A stretch of DNA of 64,000 bases from Piliocolobus tephrosceles (GCF_002776525.5 NC_045439.1:124725211-124789210), one strand, 5' to 3'. Shown: positions 22,182-33,436, counted from the stretch's first letter. Made by a program: numbers and translations. Notes: generated by a model not told the origin, from the letters alone.

Positions 22182-22888
22182 CGTCAGCAGACAAGTGTCA
22201 GAACCTGCCCAAGGTTCTCCTCATGTGTCCTCCTGTTCCAAAAGCCCTTTGGAGTAAGAGGAGAACTCCAAGGAAAGAACTCCACTGCATTCCCCAAGCA
22301 AAGTGCCGCATATAGTAAGCTCTCAGTAAAATATTGGTTGAATGAATGAATGAGCAATAAGAATCAGATGGCCTTGACTAGCCTTACTTAGTTCCAGCTT
22401 GAGATAACAAACTCAGCATAAAAAAAAATAATCTATTCTGTCATCAAAATCATGAGAATGTGAATGTTTTCATTCACAGATTGAGTCATTCAAAGAATGA
22501 TGAGGGTGTTTTGTTGTTGTTGTTCTGCTTAAATCAGATGTTTTTCATACTTGCATTACTAATACCCTAGTTTCTAAGAGTATTTGCATTTCAGTTTGTG
22601 ACAATATTTGGGTATCCATTCACAGATAGCAGTTGATCTACATATGAACAGCTTTCTACCTTGAGATGGAATCAAGTCTTCCCTCTAATTCCTTACCCAC
22701 CAGCCCCACTCTTCCTCTTCACTTTCTGACCCGATACCCTGTTTAATTATCATTCTGCAGTTATCTTGTTTATTTGCTTACATTTTTATTGCTTGTCACT
22801 TCTATGAATGATAGATGACAACTTCTTTCTTTCTTCCTCACTAAGTCTTCTGTAAGTTTTATCGTCTAAATGTTCATCTTACATCTTA
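22182..22888. other. Intergenic DNA, no gene seen
   Basis: Mostly AT-rich. The ttggttgaatgaatgaatga phrase near 22334 suggests an old MIR/L2 3' end. No exon recognised. Confidence 0.45.
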
Positions 22889-23185
22889 CTTTTTTTTTTT
22901 CTTTTTGAGGCAAAGTCTCCCTCTCTCCCATGGCTGGAGTGCAGTGGCGCCATCTTGGCTCACCTCAACCTCCGCCTCCCAGGTTCAAGTGATTCCCCTG
23001 CCTCAGCCTCCTGAATAGCTGGGATTACAAGTGTGCACCACCACAACCAGCTAATTTTTGTATTTTTAGTAGAGGCGGATTTTCACCATGTTGGCCAGGG
23101 TGGTCTCGATCTCCTGACCTCGTGATCCACCCCTCTCGGCCTTCCAAAGTGCTGGGATTACAGGCGTGAGACACCGCGACAGGCC
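22889..23185 (-). mobile_element. AluS SINE
   Basis: Antisense, full length, ending gagacaccgcgacaggcc. Confidence 0.9.
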
Positions 23186-23222
23186 CTTACATTATTTTGA
23201 AATCCACAATTTAAGTGACTTC

Positions 23223-23830
23223 TGCCGGGCGCGGTGGCTCACGCCTGTAATCCCAGCACTTTGGAAGGCCGAGAGGAGTGGATCACGAGGTCAGGAGATC
23301 GACACCATCCTGGCTAACAAGGTGAAACCCCATCTCTACTAAAAAATACAAAAAATTGGCCGGGCGCGGTGGCTCAAGCCTGTAATCCCAGCACTTTGGG
23401 AGGCCGAGACGGGCGGATCACGAGGTCAGGAGATCCAGACCATCCTGGCTAACAGGGTGAAACCCCACCTCTACTAAAAATACAAAAAACTAGCGGGGCG
23501 TGGTGGTGGGCGCCTGTAGTCCCAGCTGCTCGGGAGGCTGAGGCAGGAGAATGGCGTGAACCCGGGAGGCGGAGCTTGCAGTGAGCTGAGATCCTGCCAC
23601 TGCACTCCAGCCTGGGCGACAGAGCGAGACTCCGTCTCAAAAAAAATAAATAAATAAATACAAAAAATTAGCCAGGCATGGTGGCAGGCACCTGTAGTCC
23701 CAGCTACTCGGGAGGCTGAGGCAGGAGAATGGCGTAAACCAAGGAGGCGGAGCTTGCAGTGAGCTGAGATCCGGCCACTGCACTCCAGCCTGGGCGACAC
23801 AGCGAGACTCCGTCTCAAAAAAAAAAAGTG
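23223..23830 (+). mobile_element. AluY split by a nested AluY
   Basis: The outer element runs 23223-23357 and resumes at 23670-23830. The break is in its central A-rich linker. Confidence 0.93.
23358..23655 (+). mobile_element. AluY SINE nested in another AluY
   Basis: Target duplication aaatacaaaaaatt at 23344-23357 and 23656-23669. Its tail includes AAAT units. Confidence 0.94.
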
Positions 23831-24007
23831 ACTTCTTCATGACTCTAATTTAATCTGCTCTGCTCACCCTCCTGCCCTCCAGTTGGAAATGGCCTTTCCT
23901 TCCTCTGAACTTGTATGCAGTTGATCCTCATTGCTTATAGCACTCACCTCTTGTTCTCCATGCAGAACAGTATAATAATATTAACTATCAAATGTTGTGA
24001 ACTTGCT

Positions 24008-24265
24008 GGCTGGGCACAGTGGCTCATGCCTGTAATCCCAGCACTTTGGGAGGCCAAGGCAGGCGGATTACCTGAGGTCACGAGTTCAAGACCAGCCTGG
24101 ATTAGCCAGGCATGGTGGGGGGTGCCTGTAATCCCAGCTACTCAGGAGGCTGAGGCAGGAGAATCACTTGAACCCGGGAGTGAAGGTTGCAGTGAGCTGA
24201 GATCCTGCCGTTGCACTCCAGCTTGGGGGACAAGAGCAAGACCCTGTCTCAAAAAAAAAAAAAAA
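24008..24265 (+). mobile_element. AluS SINE with linker deletion
   Basis: Loses about 50 bases between gaccagcctgg and attagccagg near 24100. Target-site pair aatgttgtgaacttg and aatgtagtgaacttg. Confidence 0.9.
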
Positions 24266-24324
24266 AAATGTAGTGAACTTGGGAGGTTGACCAGACACTG
24301 GACTGAATGCCTTAACCGAGTTTT

Positions 24325-24440
24325 GCTAAATCCACCACAATTCTATGAAGTAGGTGCTATTACCCTAATTGTGTATATGAAGAAACTGAGGCACAAATAA
24401 AATGCCCAAGGTCATGCAGTTGCTATGTGGTGAAGGTAAT
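24325..24440 (-). mobile_element. MIR SINE fragment
   Basis: Ancient tRNA-derived repeat: gaagaaactgaggcacaaat with gcccaaggtcatgcag. Confidence 0.65.
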
Positions 24441-24496
24441 TTAAATTCAAAAAGTTACACAGCAGAAACTACATTGTCTTTAGAGCATAAACTTTG

Positions 24497-24640
24497 TTGT
24501 AAAATAAATGTGTTAGAGCCTTGGTTCCATAAGTGAAGGGTGCATAATCTTCAGCAAGTTGTTAGCCTCTTTAAGCCTCAATTTCCTAACTGATAAAATT
24601 AGAATAATAATATAACTAAGATTACTGTAAAAGAAAGTAT
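24497..24640 (+). mobile_element. MIR SINE fragment
   Basis: Diverged sense copy around agcctcaatttcctaact and gataaaattagaataataa. Confidence 0.55.
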
Positions 24641-24712
24641 TACTAAAGAGCCTCAGGTTGGACTTGTCAAAAGAAAAAAGCAATCCATAAACAGTGGCTC
24701 TTAGCATTACCT

Positions 24713-24850
24713 GCTTACCTATTTTATCTCCTATACCAGATTAATGCTCCTTCAAGAATGGTCTGCTTTCATTCTCTGCCTTTATGACACCCAGCACAGT
24801 GCTTTCTATTTAGTAACTAACCGTAGATATTTGTTTAATAGAGGAATGGA
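24713..24850 (+). mobile_element. LINE-2 3' end fragment
   Basis: Order of motifs fits L2: taatgctccttcaagaatgg, tgacacccagcacagtgc, then gatatttgtttaatagagga. Confidence 0.6.
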
Positions 24851-24968
24851 TGGCTGGGTGGATGGATAGCTACTTTACTGATGATGGACAGGATTCCTCC
24901 CCATGTGGATAATCTCTGGAACATTTTGTCCCAAGTCCATTTCCTCTTCAGTCAGACACTCTTCATCT

Positions 24969-25275
24969 TATTTATTTATTTTATTTTATTTTTTAAGACA
25001 CAGTTTCACCCTTGTTGCCCAGGCTGGAGTGGAATGGCATGATCTCAGCTCACCACAACCTCCGCCTCTTGGATTCAAGTGATTCTCCTGCCTCAGCCTC
25101 CCAAGTAGCTGGGATTACAGGTGTGCACCACTATGCCTGGCTAATTTTGTATTTTTAGTAGAGAAGGGGTTTCTCTATGTTGCTCAGGCCGGTCTTGAAC
25201 TCCCAACCTCAGGTGATCTGCTCGCCTCAGCCTCCTAAAGTGCTGGGATTACAGGTGTGATCCACCACACCCAGA
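24969..25275 (-). mobile_element. AluS SINE
   Basis: Target duplication cactcttcatct on both sides. Confidence 0.92.
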
Positions 25276-25390
25276 CTCACTCTTCATCTCTTGCCTGGAT
25301 TTCTGGTATCTCTTCTGTCCATTCAGTCTCTTTCCAATTTTAAATCATTTTCCACACTTTGAATGGTTGACCTTCTAAAATATAGCTCTA

Positions 25391-25700
25391 CACCAGGCAC
25401 AGTGGCTCACGCCTGTAATCCCGGCACTTTGGGAGGCCCAGGCTGGTGGATCATTTGAAGCCAGGAGTTCAAGACCAGCCTGGCCAACATGGTGAAACCC
25501 CATCTCTACTAAAAATATAGAAAATTAGCCAGGCATGATGGCAGGCACCTGTAATCCCTGCTACTCAGAAGGCTGAGGCAGGAGAATCACTTGAACCCAG
25601 GAGACAGAGGTTGCAGTGAGCAGAGATGGCACCACTGCGCTCCAGCCTGGGTGATGGAATGAGATATGGTCTCAAAAAGTAAATAAATAAATAAAATTAT
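25391..25700 (+). mobile_element. AluS SINE
   Basis: Full length with an AAAT-type tail. Confidence 0.9.
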
Positions 25701-25716
25701 TAAAATCATCATAATA

Positions 25717-26011
25717 GCCGGGCGCGGTGGCTCAAGCCTGTAATCCCAGCACTTTGGGAGGCCAAGGCAGGCGGATCACGAGGTCAGGAGATTGAGACCA
25801 TCCTGGCAAACACGGTGAAACCCTGTCTCTACTAAAAATACAAAAAACATTACCCGGGTGTGGTGGCGGGCGTCTGTAGTCCCAGCTTCTCTGGAGGCTG
25901 AGGCAGGAGAATGGCCTGAACCCGGGAGGCAGCAGAGCTTGCCGACATCGCGCCACTGCACTCCAGCCTGGGTGACAGAGTGAGACTCCGTCTCAAAAAA
26001 AAAAAAAAAAA
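25717..26011 (+). mobile_element. AluY SINE, monkey type
   Basis: Young-looking start. Near 25936 the gagcttgcagtgagc block is altered (gagcttgccgacatcgc). Confidence 0.92.
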
Positions 26012-26127
26012 AACTTTCAATGTCTTCTCATTATATTCAAATTTGTTAGCATAGCATAAATGGTCTTTTACACTTGCCCCAAACTTCTTTTCAAATTTTT
26101 TTTCCCTATACATTTCTACTCTTTTCT

Positions 26128-26441
26128 TTTCTTCTTCTTCTTCTTCTTTTTTTTTTTTTTTTTGAGACAGAGTCTTGCTCTATCTCCCAGGCTGAAATGC
26201 AGTGGCCTAATCATAGCTCAATGCAGCCTCGACCACTTGGGCTCAAGGAATTCTCCCACCTCAGCCTCCCAAACAGCTGGGACTATAGGCATGTGCCACC
26301 ACATCTGGCTAATTTTTGCATTTTTTGTAGAGACAGGGCCTTGCTATGTTGCCCAGGCGGGTCTCAAACCTATAGGCTCAAGTGATCCTCCCGCCTTGGC
26401 CTCCCAAATGCTGGGATTACAGGCGTGAGTCACTGTGACTG
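26128..26441 (-). mobile_element. AluJ-like SINE with (TTC)n tail
   Basis: The tail side is a (TTC)n tract at 26128-26147 plus a T-run. Body has gcagcctcgaccacttgggc. Confidence 0.87.
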
Positions 26442-26499
26442 GACTCCCCATTTCTTTATTCGTCTAAACCATATGGCGCGTAACATTCATCTTACATAT

Positions 26500-26690
26500 G
26501 ACCTCCTCTCTGAAAATCTCTTCAGTTCACTCAGGGAGTGTTATTCAAGTCTCCCTTCTTCCCAGGGAACTTTATGACAGTTTCTCATATTGTATCACCT
26601 TTATCTGTTCAAAATTGCCCCTCTTCCCAGGGAGAAGCAGGGCCCGTGTCTTATTTGCCTTTGTAACCCCAGCATCCCAGTTCTCTCCCC
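26500..26690 (+). mobile_element. Probable LINE-2 3' fragment
   Basis: Fits the L2 end: acctcctctctgaaaatctc upstream, then gggagaagcagggcccgtgt and ttgcctttgtaaccccagc. The phrase ccccagcatcccagttctct is duplicated in tandem at 26666-26707. Confidence 0.5.
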
Positions 26691-26850
26691 AGCATCCCAG
26701 TTCTCTCATCTCTCTCTTAATGTGAGCATGAATGTGATTCTATGTTGAGAAATGTCTACTCGTTTATTCTACTTTCCCCCTAAATGCAGGCCTGGTAAGT
26801 GAAATCTCAAATGCATTTGCCAAATGTTTGTTGAAAATGTAACAAATTGG

Positions 26851-27129
26851 GCTGGGCGCGGTGGCTCAAGCCTGTAATCCCAGCACTTTGGGAGGCCGAG
26901 ACGGGCGGATCACGAGGTCAGGAGATCGAGACCCTCCTGGCTAACACGGTGAAACCCCGTCTCTACTAAAAATACAAAAAATTAGCCGGGCGAGGTGGTG
27001 GGCGCCTGTGGTCCCAGCCACTCGGGGGGCTGAGGCAGGAGAATGGCGTGAACCCAGGAGGCAGAGGTTGCGGTGAGCTGAGATCCAGCCACTGCACTCT
27101 AGCCTGGGCGACAGAGCAAGACTCCGTCT

Positions 27130-27178
<49 letters not shown>
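26851..27178 (+). mobile_element. Young AluY with 48-base A-tail
   Basis: Perfect 18-base target duplication gaaaatgtaacaaattgg at 26833-26850 and 27179-27196. Uninterrupted A-tail 27131-27178 indicates a recent insertion. Confidence 0.96.
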
Positions 27179-27180
<2 letters not shown>

Positions 27181-27313
27181 AAATGTAACAAATTGGAAGA
27201 TCCACCTTGGAGCTTATGTCCCAAAAGAAGGAAAGGATTTCTATGGCCTGGGCTAAATCCTGAGGTGATTCTGCCATCTGGAGATACAGAATCATGAACG
27301 TTTAAGCTGCTTT

Positions 27314-27320
<7 letters not shown>

Positions 27321-27349
<29 letters not shown>

Positions 27350-27629
27350 AGACGGAGTCTTGCTCTGTCGCCCAGGCTAGAGTGCAGTGGCCGGATCTCA
27401 GCTCACCGCAACCTCTGCCTCCTGGGTTCACGCCATTCTCCTGCCTCAGCCTCCCGAGTGGCTGGGACCACAGGCGCCCACCACCTCGCCCGGCTAGTTT
27501 TTTGTATTTTTAGTAGAGACGGGGTTTCACCGTGTTAGCCAGGATGGTCTGGATCTCCTGACCTCGTGATCCGCCCGTCTCGGCCTCCCAAAGTGCTGGG
27601 ATTACAGGCTTGAGCCACCGCGCCCGGCC
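27321..27629 (-). mobile_element. Young AluY, inverted partner
   Basis: Perfect target duplication ctgctttggttttt at 27307-27320 and 27630-27643. T-run of about 28. Confidence 0.96.
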
Positions 27630-27643
27630 CTGCTTTGGTTTTT

Positions 27644-28086
27644 GATTGGACTTTCTTCTGGAGGTCACAAAGGTTAGCAGGCCTGAGGTTTGTTGATGGA
27701 CTTCCATATTTTAATTTAATTTAATATAAGTTAATTTGAATATGCAAATTAAACTATAATTGGGATCCCCAACAACAATGTAAAGAATGCAATGGAATCC
27801 CACTCTGGCATTTCATGCAGTGAGCCCAGCTTGAGTCTCTCTGCCCTCTTGTCCCTCTCTATGTAAGCATGAGTGTGACTCTATGTTGACAAGTGCATAG
27901 TTTTATTCTACCTACCTTATAAATAAATGCAGGCCACCTACTTCCTCCAATATTCAACCAAATAAATGACAAGAACTTGTTATAATACCAGAGCAAAAGC
28001 AGTCTCTGGGACATTCCTTCCTCAGAAATTTTTCAACTTTGAGTCTAGACTTTGTCTTAAGCAATGCTTTAGAAATGACCATCAGG
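27644..28086. other. Intergenic DNA with a diverged local duplicate
   Basis: No gene. The stretch 27855-27935 (atgagtgtgactctatgttg) resembles 26716-26790 (atgaatgtgattctatgttg) and both end aaatgcaggcc. Confidence 0.5.
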
Positions 28087-28349
28087 GGCCATGTGAGGTG
28101 GCTCACCCCTGTAATCGCACTTTGGGAGGCTGAGGTGGGCAGACCACTTAAGTCCAGGAGTGCAAAAACAGCCTGGCCAATATGGCAAAACCCTGTCCCT
28201 ACAAAAAATACAAAAATTAGCTGGGCATGGTGGCGCTGAGGTTGAGCAGCTGAGGTGGGAGGATCACTTGAGGCCAGGAGGCAGAGATTCTACCACTGTA
28301 CTCCAGCCTGGGCAACAGAGTGAAACTCTGTCTCAAAAAAAAAGAAAGA
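28087..28349 (+). mobile_element. Old shortened Alu
   Basis: Alu with losses near 28115 and 28233, tail AAAGAAAGAA. Confidence 0.85.
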
Positions 28350-28390
28350 AGGCAAGGCAGGGCAAGGCAGGGCAGGGCAAGGCAAGGCAG
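28350..28390. repeat. (GGCAA/GGGCA)n minisatellite
   Basis: About eight five-base units of ggcaa and gggca in irregular order, grown from the Alu tail. Confidence 0.9.
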
Positions 28391-28587
28391 AACCATCATT
28401 GATTTATTATTGTAGGACCCTAGGTAGAAATTGTTGCAATAGACGCATCTTGCTGATTGATATAGATGTCCACATATACAAGCACAAAGTGTTAAAGCTG
28501 GGTAAGAAAATCATTGGGTCTAATTCCATCAATGCAGGTTGAAGTCTGAGAGGTAAACACTTGGGAAAATTCCTAAGGGGATTGTGC

Positions 28588-28697
28588 AGCAGTATGATCA
28601 CTGCTCACTGCAGCCTCAATCTGTCAAGCTCAAGTGATCCTCCTGTCTCAGCCTCCCAAGTACCTGCAACTACAGGTCGCCACCATGTCTGGACAAT
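28588..28697 (-). mobile_element. Partial AluJ-like SINE
   Basis: Antisense right-arm piece from gatcactgctcactgcagcc to ccaccatgtctggacaa, cut by the next Alu. Confidence 0.82.
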
Positions 28698-28999
28698 TTT
28701 TTTTTTTTTTTTTTTTTTGAGATGGAGTCTCGCTCTGTCGCCCAGGCTGGAGTGCAGTGGCGCAATCTCGGCTCACTGCAAGCTCCACCTCCCAGGTTCA
28801 CGCCATTCTCCTGCCTCAGCCTCCCGAATAGCTGGGACTACAGGCACCCACCACCACGTCCAGCTAATTTTTTGTCGTTTTAGTAGAGATGGGGTTTCAC
28901 CGTGTTAGCCAGGATGGTCTCGATCTCCTGACCTCGTGATCCTCCCATCTCAGCCTCCCAAAGTGCTGGGATTACAGGCGTGAGCCACAGCACCCGGCC
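28698..28999 (-). mobile_element. AluY SINE
   Basis: Antisense, nearly full consensus, ending gccacagcacccggcc just before the assembly gap. Confidence 0.92.
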
Positions 29000-29020
29000 T
29001 TTTTTTTTTTTTTTTTTTTG

Positions 29021-29420
29021 NNNNNNNNNNNNNNNNNNNNNNNNNNNNNNNNNNNNNNNNNNNNNNNNNNNNNNNNNNNNNNNNNNNNNNNNNNNNNNNN
29101 NNNNNNNNNNNNNNNNNNNNNNNNNNNNNNNNNNNNNNNNNNNNNNNNNNNNNNNNNNNNNNNNNNNNNNNNNNNNNNNNNNNNNNNNNNNNNNNNNNNN
29201 NNNNNNNNNNNNNNNNNNNNNNNNNNNNNNNNNNNNNNNNNNNNNNNNNNNNNNNNNNNNNNNNNNNNNNNNNNNNNNNNNNNNNNNNNNNNNNNNNNNN
29301 NNNNNNNNNNNNNNNNNNNNNNNNNNNNNNNNNNNNNNNNNNNNNNNNNNNNNNNNNNNNNNNNNNNNNNNNNNNNNNNNNNNNNNNNNNNNNNNNNNNN
29401 NNNNNNNNNNNNNNNNNNNN
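29021..29420. other. Assembly gap, 400 N
   Basis: Exactly 400 undetermined bases, between a T-run and Alu-like ends. The round size suggests an estimated length. Confidence 0.99.
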
Positions 29421-29437
29421 GCCCCAGCCCCCGGCCC

Positions 29438-29733
29438 TTTTTTTTTTTTTTTTTTTGAGGAATCTCATTCTATTGCCCAGGCTGGAGTGTGGTGGCACGA
29501 TCTTGGCTCACTGCAGCCTCCACTCCTGGGTTCAAGTGATTCTCCTGCCTCAGCCTCCTGAGCTGCTGGGATTACAGGTGCGCACCCTGACGTCAGGCTA
29601 ATTTTTGTATTTTTACTAGAGATAGGGTTTCACTATGTTACGCACAGTGGTCTTGAATGCTTGGCCTCAAGTAATCTGCCGACTTTGTCCTCCCATAGTA
29701 CTGGGATTACAGGCATGAGCCACCATGCCTGGC
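29438..29733 (-). mobile_element. AluS-like SINE
   Basis: Antisense copy starting in the T-run right of the gap, ending accatgcctggc. Confidence 0.87.
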
Positions 29734-29882
29734 TTTTTTTTTTTTTTTTTTTTTTTTTTTTTGAGTAGAGATGAGGTCTCACTATGTTGCTCAGGCTGGT
29801 CTCATACTATGAGTTCAAGCAATCCTCCTGCCTTGGCCTCTCAAAGTGCAAGGATTACAGGCATGAGCCACCATGCCTGGCC
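29734..29882 (-). mobile_element. Free-left-arm Alu fragment
   Basis: T-run then gtagagatgaggtctcac to ccaccatgcctggcc: one arm only. Confidence 0.82.
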
Positions 29883-30084
29883 CCAAGGGGATTTAACTGG
29901 GAATAGAAAGAATTTGACTAGAACTGAAGTTCGATGATTTTTCCACTAAAAATGAAAATGTATGTCACATGAGTTCTATTTGTCAAGTAGACTTTCAATA
30001 TAAATTCTAGGAGGTTGGAAAGGATATGAAGTTATATTCACATGCATCATGCCCAGCTAGCATAGAGTGGATGCCCAGTAGGTA

Positions 30085-30209
30085 TTTTTTGTAGAGATGG
30101 GGTCTTGCTATTTTGCCCAGCCTGGTCTTGAATTCCAGGACTCATGCAATCCTCCCACCTCAGCCTCCCAAAGTGCTAGGATTATAGGTGTGAGCAACTG
30201 TGCCCAGCC
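30085..30209 (-). mobile_element. Free-left-arm Alu fragment
   Basis: Antisense arm from tttttgtagagatggggtc to gcaactgtgcccagcc. Confidence 0.82.
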
Positions 30210-30220
30210 TAGTGGATATT

Positions 30221-30327
30221 CTTTTTTTTTTTCTTGAGACGGAGGTCACTCTTGTTGCCCAGACTGGAGTGGAATGGCGCAATCTCAGCTCACTACAACC
30301 TCTGCCTCTTGGGTTCAAGCGATTCTA
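30221..30327 (-). mobile_element. Partial Alu right arm
   Basis: Stops at gggttcaagcgattct and gives way to non-Alu DNA. Confidence 0.82.
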
Positions 30328-30370
30328 GTTTAGTTCATTTGGATGATAACAGCATCGACTAATATTATTA

Positions 30371-30598
30371 TTTATTATTATTATTATTTTTGAGATGGAG
30401 ATTCACTCTTATTGCCTCAGCCTTCTGAGTAGCTGGGATTACAGGTACGTGCCATCACACCCAGCTAATTTTTGTATTTTTAGTAGAGACGGGGTTTAAC
30501 CATGTTGGTCAGGCTGGTCTCCAACTCCTGACCTCATGATCCACCCACCTCGGCTTCTCAGAGTGCTGGGATTACAGGTGTGAGCCACTGCATCTGAC
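30371..30598 (-). mobile_element. Internally deleted Alu with (TTA)n
   Basis: Preceded by (TTA)n. Jumps from actcttattgcctcag to ccttctgagtagctggg. Confidence 0.84.
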
Positions 30599-30627
30599 CC
30601 CTAGGTTTGTTTCAAGAATCTCATGAG

Positions 30628-30791
30628 GTCAGGTGCAGTGTCTCACGCCCGTAACCCCAGCACTTTGGGAGGCCAATGTGGAGGAATCATTTGAGCGCAG
30701 GATTTCGAGACAAGCCTGGCCAACATGGTGAAACCCTGTCTCTACTAAAAATACAAAAATTAGTTGGGCGTGGTGACAGGCACTTGTAATC
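30628..30791 (+). mobile_element. 3'-truncated Alu
   Basis: Ends at gacaggcacttgtaatca without right arm or tail. Confidence 0.84.
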
Positions 30792-30875
30792 AGATTACAA
30801 ATGTTGTGTATGGAAGGATAGTAGATGTTTGGAGGGTAGAGACGGAGGTAGGTGATGGAAAGAATAATTTATCTT

Positions 30876-31170
30876 GACTGGGCACGGTGGCTCACACCTG
30901 TAATCCCAGCACTTTGGGGGGTCGAGGTGGGTTGATCATGAGGTCAGGAGATCGAAACCATCCTGGCTAACATGGTGAAACCCCATCTCTACTAAAAAAA
31001 ATTAGCCAGGCATGGTGGCGGGCACCTGTAGTCCCAGCTACTCGGGAGGCTGAGGCAGGAGAATGGCATGAACCCAGGAGGCGGAGCTTGCAATGAGCCA
31101 AGATTGTACCACTGCACTCCAGCCTGGGAGAAAGAGTGAGACCATCTCAAAAAGAAAAAAGAAAAAAAAA
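30876..31170 (+). mobile_element. AluY/S SINE
   Basis: Perfect target duplication agaataatttatcttga at 30859-30875 and 31171-31187. Confidence 0.94.
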
Positions 31171-31187
31171 AGAATAATTTATCTTGA

Positions 31188-31608
31188 GTAACAGGCCTAT
31201 TTCTCCAAGGTCTCTCTCCTTCCCCTCCCTTTTCTTCAAGACTTCCATCCAATTTTTTGGAAACACACACACACACATCCTGGTAATATTTATCCCTTGA
31301 CCAAAAGATGGGAACAGAGGTCATTGAATCAAATAAGGAAACTATAGTCCTAAATCTCATAGACATACAATGTGGTCATTAAGTCCTTCCCCTACAATCC
31401 CCACTTTCTTCTACCAAACGCAGTGATCCTCAACTTTGAGTCTAACTTCCCCACGTCTCAGCCACCCTGTTCATAGTCACTATCAGGTACTCTTTCCCAT
31501 CTGCTTCCAAAAAACCTTCTGCTATCAACTGTCACTACCTCCAGCAATTTCTACATATCATCGGCTGCCTTCCTGGCTTGCGTGTTGGGATCCCTTAAAA
31601 ATCATCAC
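31188..31608. other. Intergenic DNA, no gene seen
   Basis: Pyrimidine-leaning sequence with a short CA run at 31265-31277. No exon or repeat family recognised. Confidence 0.45.
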
Positions 31609-32220
31609 AGGCTGGGTGCAGTGGCTCACGCCTGTGATCCCAGCACTTTGGGAGGCCGAGGCGGGTGCATCATGATATCAGGAGATCAAGACCATCCTGG
31701 CGGCCGGGCGCGGTGGCTCAAGCCTGTAATCCCAGCACTTTGGGAGGCCGAGGCGGGCGGATCACAAGGTCAGGAGATCCAGACCATCCTGGCTAACACG
31801 GTGAAACCCCGTCTCTACTAAAAAATACAAAAAACTAGCCAGGCGAAGTGGTGGGCGCTGGTAGTCCCAGCTATTCGGGAGGCTGAGGCAGGAGAATGGC
31901 GTGAACCCAGGAGGCAGAGCTTGCAGTGAGCTGAGATCCAGCCACTGCACTCCAGCTTGGGCGACAGAGCGAGACTCCATCTCAAAAAAAAAAAAAAAGA
32001 CCATCCTGGCTAACACTGTGAAACCCCATCTCTACTAAAAATATAAAAAATTAGCCAGATGTGGTGGCATGCGCCTGTAATCTCAGCTACTCAGGAGGCT
32101 GAGGCAGGAGAATTGCTTGAACCCAGGAGGTGGAGGTTGCAGTGAGCCGGGTTCATGTCACTGCACTCCAGCTTAGACAACAGAGAGAGATTCCGTTTAA
32201 AAAAAAAAGAAAGAAAGAAA
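31609..32220 (+). mobile_element. Alu split by a nested AluY
   Basis: Outer element 31609-31701, resuming at about 32011 and ending in an AAAG-type tail. Confidence 0.92.
31702..31996 (+). mobile_element. AluY SINE, monkey type, nested
   Basis: Target duplication aagaccatcctggc at 31688-31701 and 31997-32010, which is Alu sequence itself. Confidence 0.95.
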
Positions 32221-32228
32221 GCATCACA

Positions 32229-32870
32229 TGGCCTGGCGCTGTGGCTCTCACCTCTAATCCCAGCACTTTGGGAGGCTGAGGCGGGTAGGGGAGTTCAAGA
32301 CCAACCTGACCAACATGGAGAAAATAAAAAATTGAATTAAAAAATAAAAATACAGCCGGGCGCGGTGGCTCAAGCCTGTAATCCCAGCACACTTTGGGAG
32401 GCCGAGACAGGCGGATCACGAGGTCAGGAGTTCGAGACCATCCTGGCTAACACGGTGAAACCCCGTCTCTACTAAAAAATATAAAAAGCTAGCCGGGCGA
32501 GGTGCCTGGTGCCTGTAGTCCCAGCTACTCGGGAGGCTGAGGCAGGAGAATGGCGTAAACCCGGGAGGCGGAGCTTGCAGTGAGCTGAGATCTGGCCACT
32601 GCACTCCAGCCCAGGCGACAGAGCGAGACTCCGTCTCAAAAAAAAAATAAAAATAAAAATAAAATAAAAAAAATAAAAAATACAAATACAAAATTAGCTG
32701 GGTGTGGTGGCGCATGCCTGTAATCCAAACTACTCAGGAGGCTGAGGCAGCAGAATCACTTGAACCCAGAAGGTGGAGGTTGTGGTGAGCTAAGGTCATG
32801 CCACTGCACTGCACCCTGGGTGACAGACGAAGACTGAGTCTCGAAAGAAGACAAACAAACAAAAAAAACA
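32229..32870 (+). mobile_element. Alu split by a nested AluY
   Basis: Outer left part 32229-32353 has lost bases near 32288. The right part starts near 32690 at acaaaattagctgggtgtgg. Confidence 0.88.
32354..32681 (+). mobile_element. AluY SINE, monkey type, nested
   Basis: Inserted in an A-rich linker. Carries a two-base duplication (cccagcacactttggg) and a long AAAAT-type tail. Confidence 0.92.
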
Positions 32871-32877
32871 AACCTAG

Positions 32878-33428
32878 GGCTGGGCACAGTGGCTCACACC
32901 TGTAATCCCAGCACTCTTGGAAGCCAAAGCAGGTGGATCACCTGAGGTTAGGAGTTCGAGACCAACCTGACCAACATGGTGAAACCCCGTCTCCACTAAA
33001 AATACAAAAATTAGCTAGGTGTGGTGCTGGGTGTGGTGGCTCACGCCTGTAACCCAGCACTTTGGGAGGCCAAGGCAGGCAGATCATGAGGTCAGGAGAT
33101 CAAGACCATCCTGGCTAACACGGTGAAACCCCGTCTCTACTAAAAATACAAAAAAATTAGCCGGGAGTGGTGGCAGGTGCCTGTATTCCCGGCTTCTTGA
33201 GGGTCTGAGGCAGGACAATGGCATGAACCTTGGAGGCAGAGATTGCAATGAGCTGAGATCGTGCCACTGCACTCCAGCCTGGGTGACAGAGTGAGACTCC
33301 ATCTCAAAAAAAAAAATAAAAAATAAAAATTAGCTAGGCATGGTGAGGGGCACCTGTTATCCCAGCTGCCTGGGAGGCTGAGGCAGGAGAATCGTTTGAA
33401 CCCGGGAGGCAGAGGTTGCAGGGAGCAA
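32878..33428 (+). mobile_element. Alu split by a nested Alu, 3' truncated
   Basis: Outer left part ends at aattagctaggtgtggtg. It resumes near 33329 with aattagctaggcatggtg and stops at gttgcagggagc. Confidence 0.87.
33021..33322 (+). mobile_element. AluY/S SINE, nested
   Basis: Starts ctgggtgtggtggctcac inside another Alu. The host sequence aaaaattagctagg is repeated on both sides. Confidence 0.87.
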
Positions 33429-33436
33429 AAAAAAAG

